Assembly (NCBI RefSeq): GCF_900109355.1
Contig: NZ_FOBF01000006.1
Span: 310,001 to 374,000 of the forward strand
From: Nonomuraea pusilla
Lineage (GTDB): Bacteria > Actinomycetota > Actinomycetes > Streptosporangiales > Streptosporangiaceae
Direction: 5' to 3'
DNA: 64,000 bases
Below are positions 37,123-45,460 of this stretch, piece by piece. The position numbers and the translations under genes are program-made. The notes beneath the pieces were generated by a model. That model was not told the DNA's origin, searched no databases, and worked only from the letters and a program-made list of their open reading frames with translations. Each line of letters begins with the position of its first letter. Positions within the stretch are counted from its first letter, which is position 1.

Positions 37123-39272
37123 AGCCACGTCCTCGGCCGCACGGCGTTCGCCTGGTCGATCAGCGCGTGACGCTCCTGCCGGGTCTGCGCCGACACCGCC
37201 AGCCTCCTGAAGATCTTCTCCAGCTGCCTGCGCAGCCCCGCCTCCGTGAAGTACGCCTCCGCCAGCCGGGCCCCCGGCGGCGGCTGGTTGACCCCGAGCC
37301 AGTCGAGCGCGCGCCGCAGCAGCTCCGCGGTGAGCAGGTCGCGCCGGCGCGGGTCGAGGTCGGCCAGGCCGTCCAGGCGGCCCGCCGCCTCCAGCAGGTC
37401 GTCGAACGTCACCCCGGCCGGGCCCGGCCGCCTCGCCACCGAGGCGACCAGCGCCGCCTGCGCCGCCACCCGGTGCCTGGAGGAGCGCGGCACCTCGTCC
37501 AGCGCCGCCAGCCGGACCGTCCTCGCCAGCCCGAAGGCGGCGCTCACGTACGCGTGGTCGGTCCGCCACACCCGCTCGTACCACGGGGCGGCGGGGCCGC
37601 CCGCGCACTCCAGGGCGAAGGCCAGCGCCAGCTTCGGCGCCTGCTCGCCGGGCAGCTCCGACACGCACGCGTCGAACAGCCGCGCCGCCTGGCCCGCCTG
37701 GCCCGCCGCCATCGCGTGGACGCCGCGGTACCACAGGACCCGCCAGTCGCCCGGCAGCTCGCGGTCCAGCTCGTCGAGGGCCGTCACCGCCTCCTGCGCG
37801 CCCTCCTCGGCCAGCAGCCTGGCCCGCATCAGCTTCGTCTCCGCCGTCTGCGGCAGCGCCGCGAGCTGCCCGACCAGGTCCGCCCCCGACCCGCCCAGCA
37901 GGCCCGCGAGGGCGCCCGCCGCGGGGTCGGCGGGATCGACGTGCGGCACCGGCAGCGCCCCCGGCACCGCCGCCGGGTCGAGCGGGTCGAACACCACGCT
38001 CGTGTCGTCCGACAGCGCCGTGCCCACGGCCGTCCGCTCCGGCCCGAACAGCGTCGAGGGCGCCGGGTACGGCACCCCCTCCTCCAGGGCGCTGACCTCC
38101 CGCAGCACGCCGACGAGCTGCTCCTCCATGTCCCAGGCGCTCTGGAACCGCGCCGCCGGGTCGTGGGCGGTCGCCTTGCGCAGCAGCCGCCCGTACGACT
38201 CGTCGCCGCAGTCCTGCGGCAGCGGCGCCGCGACGCCGCCCTTCGCCGGGCTGAACGACGGGATCGTCAGCACCGCCAGCGTCCTCGCCACGGTGTACAG
38301 GTCGGAGGCCACGGACGACGGCCGGGAATCCAGCTCGGGCGCGTGGTAGCCGACCGTGGCCCACGACGTGCCCGGCGGCGATCCGGCGCGCTGCACCGCG
38401 CCCAGGTCGATGAGCTTGAGCCGCCTGCCCACCCTGATGACGTTCGCGGGCTTGAGGTCGCAGTACACCAGGTCCTGCTCGTGCAGGTAGGCGAACGCCT
38501 GCAGGATCTCCCTGCCGTACATGAGGGCCTCGCGCAGCGGCAGCGGGCCCTTGCGGCGCAGCTCGTGCAGCGACTGGCCGCCGATGTACTCCATGACGAT
38601 GTAGTCGAGGCCGTTCGAGCGCTGGAAGTTGAAGATCTTGACGATGTTCGGGTGGTCCACCGTCGTCAGGAACCTGCGCTCGGCCTCGGCGGCGGCGAGC
38701 GCCTCGGCGTCCTTGGTGTTGAGCAGGCCCTTCAGCACCACCCAGCGGCCGTCGAGGTTCTCGTCGGCGGCCAGGTAGATCCACCCGAGGCCGCCGTGCG
38801 CCAGGCAGCCGAGCACCCGGTACTGGCCCGCGACCAGGTCCCCCTTGTGCAGCTTCGGTGTGAACGAGTACGGCGTGCGGCAGTGCGGGCAGAAGCCGTC
38901 GGTGCGCCCGGGTAACCCCTCGCGGGAGCGTCCCACCGGTTTGCCGCAGTCGGGGTTGGCGCAGTACCGCTTCTCCTCGGGCACCTGCGGGTCGGCCATG
39001 ATCGCGCCCGCCGGGTCGCGGTAGGGCACCGACGGCAGGTCCGCCAGCGTGCCGAGCACGCCCGCCCGCGACCGGCCGCTGCTCACCGGGGAGCTGGTGC
39101 CCCTGCTCACCGGCTGGGTCTGCGGCGCGGGCGCGCTGGGGGAGCCCGTGCTCGGGGCCGGGGACGCCCCGGACGCGGGGCCACCTGACACCGGGGTCGC
39201 GGCCGAGCCGCACAGGTCGCAGTAGCCCTCGTCGATGGTGCCCGTGCAGCCTGGCTGCGCGCAGCGGGTCAT
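37119..39272 (-). CDS. pknG: PknG-type serine/threonine protein kinase with TPR domain
   Basis: 717 aa. Order: an extra N-terminal Cys4 ribbon (C4, C9, C18, C21), a Ser/Pro linker, the PknG rubredoxin-like metal site (C104, C109, C128, C131), the kinase domain (glycine loop LAHGGLGW, K181 in VVLKG, D272-x-K274-x-x-N277 in YCDLKPANV, D289 in LIDLG) and a long helical TPR region to the C-terminus. There is no membrane helix. The rubredoxin-kinase-TPR order and the neighbours identify PknG, a soluble kinase that links amino-acid sensing to the TCA cycle in mycobacteria and corynebacteria. ATG 39272 has GGAGGTGG upstream and overlaps the preceding stop. Confidence 0.95.
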   Translation of the reverse strand: MTRCAQPGCTGTIDEGYCDLCGSAATPVSGGPASGASPAPSTGSPSAPAPQTQPVSRGTSSPVSSGRSRAGVLGTLADLPSVPYRDPAGAIMADPQVPEEKRYCANPDCGKPVGRSREGLPGRTDGFCPHCRTPYSFTPKLHKGDLVAGQYRVLGCLAHGGLGWIYLAADENLDGRWVVLKGLLNTKDAEALAAAEAERRFLTTVDHPNIVKIFNFQRSNGLDYIVMEYIGGQSLHELRRKGPLPLREALMYGREILQAFAYLHEQDLVYCDLKPANVIRVGRRLKLIDLGAVQRAGSPPGTSWATVGYHAPELDSRPSSVASDLYTVARTLAVLTIPSFSPAKGGVAAPLPQDCGDESYGRLLRKATAHDPAARFQSAWDMEEQLVGVLREVSALEEGVPYPAPSTLFGPERTAVGTALSDDTSVVFDPLDPAAVPGALPVPHVDPADPAAGALAGLLGGSGADLVGQLAALPQTAETKLMRARLLAEEGAQEAVTALDELDRELPGDWRVLWYRGVHAMAAGQAGQAARLFDACVSELPGEQAPKLALAFALECAGGPAAPWYERVWRTDHAYVSAAFGLARTVRLAALDEVPRSSRHRVAAQAALVASVARRPGPAGVTFDDLLEAAGRLDGLADLDPRRRDLLTAELLRRALDWLGVNQPPPGARLAEAYFTEAGLRRQLEKIFRRLAVSAQTRQERHALIDQANAVRPRTWL

Positions 39273-40462
39273 CTGCCACCTCCGTTGATAGCGCGCTGGT
39301 ACGTCTCGACGGCCCGCGCCGCCCTCGTCAGATCGCAGGGGGCCGTCCACAGCAGCGCCCGCGCCTGGTCGAACAGCCGGGACGCCTCCGCATCCTCCGC
39401 CATCCCCCTGCGCGCCGCCATGGCCTGGCAGGCGCCGAGCCGTCCGCGCAGCTCGTCGCGCCTGGCCACCAGTCCGTACAGCGCCCTGGCGGCGGCGTGC
39501 GCCTGGTCGGCCGCCCTGACCGTCTCGGCCTCGAGTGCCGCGAGCCTCCTCGACCGCGACAGCCAGGCGTCGGCGGAGACGTCGAGCGCGGCCAGCTCGG
39601 CGGCGAGCTCCTCGGCCCGGCCGCGCGGCTGCGCCTGCGGCGGCAGGGCGATCTTGACGACGACCGCGCCGTGGGCCAGCCTGGCCTCGCTCTCGGCGGC
39701 CCTGACCCGGTCGAGCGCCGCCACCAGGTCCTCGCGTCTCCTGGCGTACTCGCGCTTGACGGCGATGGCCTGCTCCAGCTCGGCGCGCACCTCGCCGAGC
39801 AGCGCCAGCAGCTCGCCCAGGCCGGGGAGCAGCGGGCCGGCGGCCGCGCCGAGCGGGTCCTCCAGCACGTCGGCGCGGGTCCGCCGCAGCTCCGACTCGC
39901 GGGCCGACAGGTCCACCCGCTCGCCCAGCTCACGTTCCAGGTCGCGGATCGCCCGGATCTCGCGGTCGGCGTCGTCGAGGCGGGGGAGGGCGGCGGTCCA
40001 CACGTCGTCGATGGCGGTCAGCGCGGAGGTGACCAGGCGGAACGCGCCGTCCATCCTGGCGACGGCCTCGTCCAGGGTGAGCCGCTCGTCGGCCTGGGGC
40101 AGCAGCGAGCGCTGCTCGACCGGTTTGGCGGCGGCGCGCAGCACGACCGACTCCCCGGCCAGCAGCTCGGTCAGCTCGGCGAGCTGGCTGTCGCCGAGCC
40201 TGCCGCGCGTGCCCCTGACCCGTTCGGCCTCGCGCAGCACCGCCCGGTAGGCGTCGTTGAGCAGCCAGAGAGCGGCCAGCGCCGCCTGCGCCTCGCTCCA
40301 GCGCCGCGCCGTCTCCCCGCGTAACGAGGCACTCTTGAGCACCTGGTACGTGGTGTGCGATTCCAGATCGAGCAGGTCGCCCGAGATGCGGTCGCGCTCG
40401 TCGGCCCGAGCGCGCAGGGCGTGCTCGGCGCCCTCCCTGCTCATGGGTGGTCCCAGGCTCAT
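39269..40462 (-). CDS. Coiled-coil protein, first gene of the pknG-type operon
   Basis: 397 aa, no known domain that I recognise. It is highly helical and charged, with long Ala/Glu/Arg/Leu heptad-like stretches (EIRAIRDLERELGERVDLS, RTRADVLEDPLG, VKREYARRREDLVAALDRVR, ALEAETVRAADQAHAAARAL), no signal peptide and no membrane segment. Its stop overlaps the kinase start (ATGA), so it belongs to the system and may be an adaptor or a substrate. ATG 40462 has GGGGAG about 4 bases upstream; ATG 40444 is an alternative. The operon promoter must lie in 40463-40622, shared with a divergent small membrane gene. Confidence 0.8.
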   Translation of the reverse strand: MSLGPPMSREGAEHALRARADERDRISGDLLDLESHTTYQVLKSASLRGETARRWSEAQAALAALWLLNDAYRAVLREAERVRGTRGRLGDSQLAELTELLAGESVVLRAAAKPVEQRSLLPQADERLTLDEAVARMDGAFRLVTSALTAIDDVWTAALPRLDDADREIRAIRDLERELGERVDLSARESELRRTRADVLEDPLGAAAGPLLPGLGELLALLGEVRAELEQAIAVKREYARRREDLVAALDRVRAAESEARLAHGAVVVKIALPPQAQPRGRAEELAAELAALDVSADAWLSRSRRLAALEAETVRAADQAHAAARALYGLVARRDELRGRLGACQAMAARRGMAEDAEASRLFDQARALLWTAPCDLTRAARAVETYQRAINGGGR

Positions 40463-40622
40463 CACGCTCCCCGTGAAGAGGGCCCCCGATGCCCCGTGTC
40501 TTACCCCCTCAACGGGAGGCTTGACCACTAGGTTCCGGAGAGTCGGGGTAGGCCCTGAGTTGTCCCTGATTCAACCCCTGCTCGCCTGCAAACCGCTTAA
40601 CGCGTCGTCTAGCGTCGAGGAC

Positions 40623-40781
40623 ATGGGACGCATTCTTCTGGCCATCGCGGCGATCATTGTCGCGTTCATGCTGCTCGGCCCGCTCGTGGGCTTCATCTTC
40701 ACGCTCCTCAAGTGGGCGCTCGTCATCGGCGCCGTGGCCCTCGGCGTCATGCTGCTGACCAAGTGGGCCAAGCGCAGCTGA
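40623..40781 (+). CDS. Small two-helix membrane protein (52 aa)
   Basis: 52 aa, almost entirely two hydrophobic segments (LLAIAAIIVAFMLLGPLVGF and ALVIGAVALGVMLLTKW) with a basic C-terminus (TKWAKRS). ATG 40623 has GAGG about 4 bases upstream. It is divergent from the pknG-type operon, sharing a 160-base intergenic region. The function is unknown. A much longer frame upstream runs antisense through the coiled-coil gene and is not used. Confidence 0.7.
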   Translation: MGRILLAIAAIIVAFMLLGPLVGFIFTLLKWALVIGAVALGVMLLTKWAKRS

Positions 40782-40835
40782 GAGGCATTTATCTGGACGA
40801 TTCCGGAGGACATGGCGTGAAGCCGTCTCACGCGG

Positions 40836-40841
40836 CATAGT
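40836..40841 (+). promoter_or_regulatory. -10 element of leaderless promoter (GH63-type gene)
   Basis: CATAGT, then six bases, then ATG 40848. Confidence 0.45.
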
Positions 40842-40847
40842 GATGAG

Positions 40848-42122
40848 ATGGAGGGGCGGCCGGCCGTCGACGACGCCGCGCTCGGGCGCGAGGCACTCGC
40901 CGTGCTCGACGCGAACTGGACAGGCACGGGCACCGTGCCCGCCCCCGGCCTGTACCCGCACCAGTGGAGCTGGGACTCCGCGTTCGTCGTCATGGGCCTG
41001 GCCAGGCACCGGCCCGACCGGGCCCGCGACGAGCTGACCAGCCTGCTGCGCGGACAGTGGGCCAACGGGATGATCCCGCACATCGTCTTCCACACCCGCG
41101 AGGCGTACTTCCCGGGGCCGTCCGTGTGGCGCTCCCAGGACAACCCCTCCGCGCCGCGCGTCCTCACCTCGGGACTCACCGCGCCGCCGCTGCACGCCCT
41201 GGCCCTGTGGTGGCTGTACCGGCACACCGGCGACGCGGCGTTCGTCAGGCACGTCTACCCCGCGCTCGCCGCCCAGCACGCCCACCTCGCCGCCACCCGC
41301 GACCTCGGCGGCGACGGCCTGGCCGCCATCGTCCACCCGTGGGAGTCCGGCATGGAGGACAGCCCCGCCTGGGACGACGCGCTCGCCGCCCTCCCCGAGC
41401 TCCGCCACGGCCACCGCGAACCCGACCTCGAACAGCGCCGCCCCGACAGCGCCCACGACCGCTACGTCAGGCTCGCCCTGAGCTACCGCGACTCCGGCTA
41501 CCGGCCCGAGTACCTGCGCGACGAGCACCCGTTCGCCGTCGAGGACCCCATGTTCAACGGCGTCTGGCTCGCCTCCTGCCAGGCCATGGCCGACCTCGCG
41601 CCGCTCGCCCGCGCCGACCCCGCCCCCCACACCGAGCAGGCGGAACGCATCAGGCGGGCCCTCCTCGACCGCCTCTGGGACGGCTGCTTCCACGCCCGAG
41701 ACCTGCGCACCGGACGCCTCATCAGGGTGTGCACCGTCGGCGGGTTCGGGCCGCTGCTCGACCCCGGCCTGCCCTCCGACCGGGTCCGCGCCACCGTCGA
41801 GGTGCTGGAGTCCGCCCGGTTCATGGGCGCCACCGGCTACCCCGTGCCGAGCTGCGAGATCCGCGCCCCCCAGTTCGACCGCACCCGCTACTGGCGCGGC
41901 CCCTCCTGGGTCAACACCAACTGGCTGCTGCGCCGAGCCGCCGACGCGCACGCGCTGCACCAGCTCGGCGCCCAGCTCGCGGGCGCCACGCTCAGGCTCG
42001 TCCGCCAGTCCGGCTTCCGCGAGTGCTTCGACCCGTTCGACGGCAGCGGGCGCGGCTGCCGCGACTTCTCCTGGAGCGCGGCGCTCACCCTCGACCTGCT
42101 CGCCGATACCGTTGACGAATGA
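40848..42122 (+). CDS. GH63-type glycoside hydrolase (mannosyl-/glucosylglycerate hydrolase-like)
   Basis: 424 aa (alpha/alpha)6-barrel hydrolase without a signal peptide. Hallmarks are PHQWSWDSAFVVMGLARH, WANGMIPHIVFHT, HPWESGMEDSPAWDDAL, FNGVWLASCQAMADLA and RTRYWRGPSWVNTNWLLRRA, shared with the MGH1/GH63 group that includes mycobacterial glucosylglycerate hydrolase. It probably recycles a compatible solute such as glucosyl- or mannosylglycerate; the substrate is an inference. The mRNA is probably leaderless. The stop overlaps the ATG of the next gene, making a two-gene unit. Confidence 0.85.
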   Translation: MEGRPAVDDAALGREALAVLDANWTGTGTVPAPGLYPHQWSWDSAFVVMGLARHRPDRARDELTSLLRGQWANGMIPHIVFHTREAYFPGPSVWRSQDNPSAPRVLTSGLTAPPLHALALWWLYRHTGDAAFVRHVYPALAAQHAHLAATRDLGGDGLAAIVHPWESGMEDSPAWDDALAALPELRHGHREPDLEQRRPDSAHDRYVRLALSYRDSGYRPEYLRDEHPFAVEDPMFNGVWLASCQAMADLAPLARADPAPHTEQAERIRRALLDRLWDGCFHARDLRTGRLIRVCTVGGFGPLLDPGLPSDRVRATVEVLESARFMGATGYPVPSCEIRAPQFDRTRYWRGPSWVNTNWLLRRAADAHALHQLGAQLAGATLRLVRQSGFRECFDPFDGSGRGCRDFSWSAALTLDLLADTVDE

Positions 42123-42592
42123 GCATCTTTCGCCGTTTGCCCGCCGACGTGCGCGAATCCCTGGCCACCGAGCCGGGGGAGCGGGTGCTGACCTTCGCCT
42201 CCTCGGGCGGCGGCCACGTCGTCGCCACCACCCTCGCCCTGTACCTCTCCGACGGCACCAGGGTGCCGTACGAGGAGGTGGACAAGGCGTCCTGGGACGA
42301 GGACGGGCTCAGCCTCAGCACGATGGACGGCGCGCGGCACACCGAGCGCATCGCCGAGCCGCGCATGCTGCCGGAGACGCTGCGCGAGCGGGTGAACGCC
42401 ACGATCGTCGTCAACAAGCACGTGAACCTGCCGGGGCGGGGCGGCGTCCGGCTGGTCGCCCGCCGCCGGCCCGGCGGGGAGGTCCTCGGGTGGACCCTCG
42501 TCTTCGACGAGGGCCTCGACGCCCGCGACCCGGGCCTGCGCGCCCAGGCCGAACAGGCCCTGGAGGGCGTACGCCGCAGCATGGGGGTGTGA
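42119..42592 (+). CDS. Conserved-looking hypothetical protein (157 aa)
   Basis: 157 aa soluble protein, no known domain that I recognise. It begins MSIFRRLPADVRESLATEPG, then has a beta-rich middle (VLTFASSGGGHVVATTLALY) and an Arg-rich strand (GVRLVARRRPGGEVLGWTL). ATG 42119 overlaps the stop of the glycoside hydrolase (ATGA), so they are co-translated. The pattern of short strands resembles a PH-like or lipocalin-like sheet, but this is only an impression. Confidence 0.75.
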   Translation: MSIFRRLPADVRESLATEPGERVLTFASSGGGHVVATTLALYLSDGTRVPYEEVDKASWDEDGLSLSTMDGARHTERIAEPRMLPETLRERVNATIVVNKHVNLPGRGGVRLVARRRPGGEVLGWTLVFDEGLDARDPGLRAQAEQALEGVRRSMGV

Positions 42593-42726
42593 CCTCGGTG
42601 AGCCGGCCTCGGCGCGGCGTCCGGGCCCGCCCCGGCCGCAAGGCGGCGTCGCCGGCCTCGGCCGCGCACGGCGCGGGCCCGGCCGCCGCCGGGGGCGAGG
42701 GCCGGGCCCGAGGAGGACGCGCCTGG

Positions 42727-43044
42727 TCAGTACGGAATGCCGGTCTCGCGGGTGCTCCGCTCCGCGAGGTCCTCCTCAGGCCAGCCGGTCCCCGCGTCAG
42801 GGTGCTGCCTCTTCTCGCCCAGGAACGGGATCTTGTCCTGGAGCGTGCCACCCACCCGCGACCTGGCCATTCCCGCCAGCCGTGACGCCTGCGCCCCGAC
42901 CACGCCCGCGGCCTGCTGCACCCTCGGGTTGTCCGCGACGCGCTGCGCCGTGCGCTTGATCTGCTCGTACCGTTCCCGCCCGGCCCTGCTGCCCAGGACG
43001 TACCCGACAGCAAGCCCGATGGCGAATGTCATCCGATAACGCAT
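42727..43044 (-). CDS. YtxH-like small membrane-associated protein
   Basis: 105 aa. One N-terminal membrane helix (MTFAIGLAVGYVLGSRAGRE) with the GYxLGsRAGR motif common to YtxH-like proteins is followed by an amphipathic helical middle (YEQIKRTAQRVADNPRVQQA) and a polar tail. The function is unknown, and general-stress membrane proteins share this layout. ATG 43044 has a good GGAGGTG 4 bases upstream. It is transcribed away from tRNA-Asn. Confidence 0.75.
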   Translation of the reverse strand: MRYRMTFAIGLAVGYVLGSRAGRERYEQIKRTAQRVADNPRVQQAAGVVGAQASRLAGMARSRVGGTLQDKIPFLGEKRQHPDAGTGWPEEDLAERSTRETGIPY

Positions 43045-43170
43045 ATTGCACCTCCGCTGTCTCCGGGCCTACCCCACTCACGATGCGACACGCACTCTCT
43101 GAGTGCGCTAATCTATTCCTGCGCCCGACGGAAGGGCCCGAAAGGGTCACCGAACAGCGCAAACGGTCGA

Positions 43171-43245
43171 TCCCGCGTAGCTCAACGGCAGAGCAGCCGG
43201 CTGTTAACCGGCAGGTTATAGGTTCGAGTCCTATCGCGGGAGCCA
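43171..43245 (+). tRNA. tRNA-Asn (GTT)
   Basis: Cloverleaf of 72 bases plus an encoded CCA (43243-43245). The acceptor stem is TCCCGCG/CGCGGGA, the D-loop region GCTCAACGGCAGAGC, and the anticodon arm GCCGG-CTGTTAA-CCGGC with anticodon GTT. The T-arm reads TATAGGTTCGAGTCCTATC, with the invariant TTCGAGTCC. It reads AAC/AAU. A hairpin terminator follows within 10 bases. Confidence 0.97.
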
Positions 43246-43251
43246 CCACAG

Positions 43252-43279
43252 AGGCCCCCTTCCCCTGGGAAGGGGGCTT
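43252..43279 (+). terminator. Terminator after tRNA-Asn
   Basis: GCCCCCTTCCC pairs perfectly with GGGAAGGGGGC (43254-43277), with a very short or slightly opened loop. Confidence 0.7.
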
Positions 43280-43697
43280 CGTCATGTGCGCCCCGAAATC
43301 CCTGGTCACGCTGGGGTGCGGGCCTTCGCCGGAGTCTCCTGCCGGCCCGGCCGGCGTCCTTCCTGGGGCCCTTCCGGCACGCGCGGTTCCGATCACGTTT
43401 CGGCCTCGGCCCTCGGCCTGCCTCGCCGGGCGGTGTGCAAGATCGGGTTCGTGAGATGAGTCACAGGGGCGGGCCATCGACCGGCTTTATCGCGATTTGT
43501 AACCGTAAGGTCACGCGATTTTCCATTTGCCGGGACAAGGGGCGCTTCCTGGGTTCAGGATGGGAGTCGGCCGCCCGGCGCCACGCCGGACGGCAGCCGC
43601 GGGAAGCCGTGAGCGCGGCGTGGAGAGGGACGCCGCCACCAGGACGTTTCGCCGGCCCGGAACCGGCGGGGCGATCCGCCGACGGAATGGTTGCTGC
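43280..43697. other. Intergenic region upstream of the NOS gene
   Basis: About 420 bases. No open frame with normal codon bias is seen. An AT-richer stretch near 43480-43540 is the likely promoter area for the NOS gene. I see no clear operator. Confidence 0.5.
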
Positions 43698-44831
43698 GTG
43701 CGTACCTGGATCAGGTCCCTGAGTCCCTTCGACGCCCGGCCCGCGCAGTCCGCGGCCGGACGGGTCACCGACCTCCGCGAGGCCGAGCGCTTCCTCAGGC
43801 TCTTCCACGCCGAGAACCCCGCCACGGGGAACCTCCACGCCCGGCTGCGCGACGTCGCCCGAGAGGTCGCGCAGACCGGCACCTACACCCACACGTACGA
43901 GGAGCTGCAGTTCGGGGCCCGCGTGGCCTGGCGGAACAGCAACCGCTGCATCGGGCGGCTCTACTGGCGCTCGCTCAAGGTACGGGACCGCAGGCAGGTC
44001 ACCTCCGCCGAGGGCGTCGCCGTCGAGTGCGTCGCCCACCTGCGCGAGGCCACCAACGACGGCAGGATCAGGCCCACGATCACCGTCTTCGCCCCCGACA
44101 CCCCCGGCCTGCCCGCCCCCCGCATCCTCAACGACCAGCTCATCCGCTACGCCGGATACCGCGCCGACGACGGCGAGATCGTCGGCGACCCCCGCAACGT
44201 CCAGCTGACCGAGACCGCCGTCAAACTGGGCTGGCAGGGCGGGCGGGGCCGCTTCGACGTCCTGCCCCTCGTCGTGCAGGACGCCCTCGGCGCGCCCCTG
44301 CTGTGCACCCTGCCCGGCGACGCCGTGCTGGAGGTGCCGCTCGAACACCCCGCGTACCCGTGGTTCGCCGAACTGGGGCTGCGCTGGCACGCCCTGCCCG
44401 CCATCTCCGACATGTGCCTGGAGATCGGCGGCGTCTGCTACCCGTGCGCCCCCTTCAACGGCTGGTACATGGGGACGGAGATCGGCGCCCGCAACCTCGC
44501 CGACGCCGACCGCTACGACCAGCTGGGGCTCGTCGCCGAACGCCTCGGCCTGGACACCACCACCGAACGCAGCCTCTGGCGCGACCGCGCCCTCGTGGAG
44601 CTGAACGTGGCCGTGCTCCACTCGTTCGAGCGGGCCGGCGTCACGATGGCCGACCATCACACCGAGTCGCGCCGCTTCCTCAAGCACCTGGAACGCGAGG
44701 AGAAGGCGGGCCGCGCCTGCCCCGCGGACTGGTCGTGGATCGTGCCACCCCTGTCGGGCAGCGCCACCCCGGTCTTCCACCGCTACTACGACACCCGCAC
44801 CCTCACCCCGGCCTACGTCCACCACCACTGA
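43698..44831 (+). CDS. nos: Bacterial nitric-oxide synthase oxygenase
   Basis: 377 aa, the size of stand-alone bacterial NOS oxygenase domains. The haem-thiolate cysteine is C84 in ARVAWRNSNRCIGRLYW. Other hallmarks are TITVFAPDTPGLPAPRILN, the substrate region YPCAPFNGWYMGTEIGARN with the arginine-binding glutamate, and the pterin region DWSWIVPPLSGSATPVFH. It oxidises arginine to citrulline and NO but has no reductase domain, so it must borrow electrons from cellular reductases. GTG 43698 is the first good start in frame. No neighbouring biosynthetic genes suggest a nitration pathway, so a signalling or stress role is more likely. Confidence 0.93.
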   Translation: MRTWIRSLSPFDARPAQSAAGRVTDLREAERFLRLFHAENPATGNLHARLRDVAREVAQTGTYTHTYEELQFGARVAWRNSNRCIGRLYWRSLKVRDRRQVTSAEGVAVECVAHLREATNDGRIRPTITVFAPDTPGLPAPRILNDQLIRYAGYRADDGEIVGDPRNVQLTETAVKLGWQGGRGRFDVLPLVVQDALGAPLLCTLPGDAVLEVPLEHPAYPWFAELGLRWHALPAISDMCLEIGGVCYPCAPFNGWYMGTEIGARNLADADRYDQLGLVAERLGLDTTTERSLWRDRALVELNVAVLHSFERAGVTMADHHTESRRFLKHLEREEKAGRACPADWSWIVPPLSGSATPVFHRYYDTRTLTPAYVHHH

Positions 44832-45050
44832 CCCTCCGTGATCTTGTGAGGGGAGCCCGCCCGGACTAGCCTGAGCCAGGCCCGGCAGAGGCCGTGACGG
44901 CGCCGCCCGTACGCGCCGCGGCGCCGTCCGCACCCGTGTCGGCGCCGCCGCCGCGGCTCCCCCTGGGGACGCTCGCCCGCACGTGCGGAAGGCGCGCGGC
45001 GCTGGCTCCTGTGGGGAGAGGGACGCACCACCTGGTTCGAGGACGGGCCG

Positions 45051-45386
45051 GTGATCCTCGACTTCGAGGGGCGCCAGGTCGAGATCTGCCATCGCGAGTT
45101 CGACAAGGTGGCCATCACGTGGGGCGGCGTCGACGTCCGTGAACCGCTCGAGCGTTCCTGCTTCGCGTTGACCTGGCGGAGCAAGGGGCCGCGCAGGCTG
45201 GAGCGGCTCGTCGGGCGGACGCTGCTGGACGTCGCCCTGCTCGAATGGGAACCCTCGGATCCGCAGTACGGAGACATCGCGATTCACTTCGTCTTCGACG
45301 GCGGCCGGCTGACGATCTACAACCTGGCGGACTCGACCGCGATGACATTCCGCCCCCTGACCCGAATGCCGGGTCCTGTCGTCTGA
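45051..45386 (+). CDS. Hypothetical protein, 5' end uncertain (111 aa or longer)
   Basis: From GTG 45051 (GAGGACGGG about 6 bases upstream) the frame gives 111 aa with VEICHREFDKVAITWGGVDV, ERSCFALTWRSKGPRRLERL and IAIHFVFDGGRLTIYNLADS, a beta-rich soluble protein that I do not recognise. The same frame stays open upstream and reads plausibly (RRWLLWGEGRTTWFEDGP from about 44996) but has no usable start there. A good GTG at 44894 is in a different frame. Either the start is 45051 or a frameshift has split the 5' end. Confidence 0.55.
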   Translation: MILDFEGRQVEICHREFDKVAITWGGVDVREPLERSCFALTWRSKGPRRLERLVGRTLLDVALLEWEPSDPQYGDIAIHFVFDGGRLTIYNLADSTAMTFRPLTRMPGPVV

Positions 45387-45460
45387 CTAGGCGGCCGACC
45401 TGGGGAACGGGCGCTCGCCGCGGGTTGCCTTCGCTGGACAGAACATGGTTCTGTTGGGGC

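Noticed and set aside
43171..43300. tRNA-Asn as an integration site for an island
   Set aside because: No second copy of the tRNA 3' end, no integrase and no phage or plasmid genes were seen downstream.
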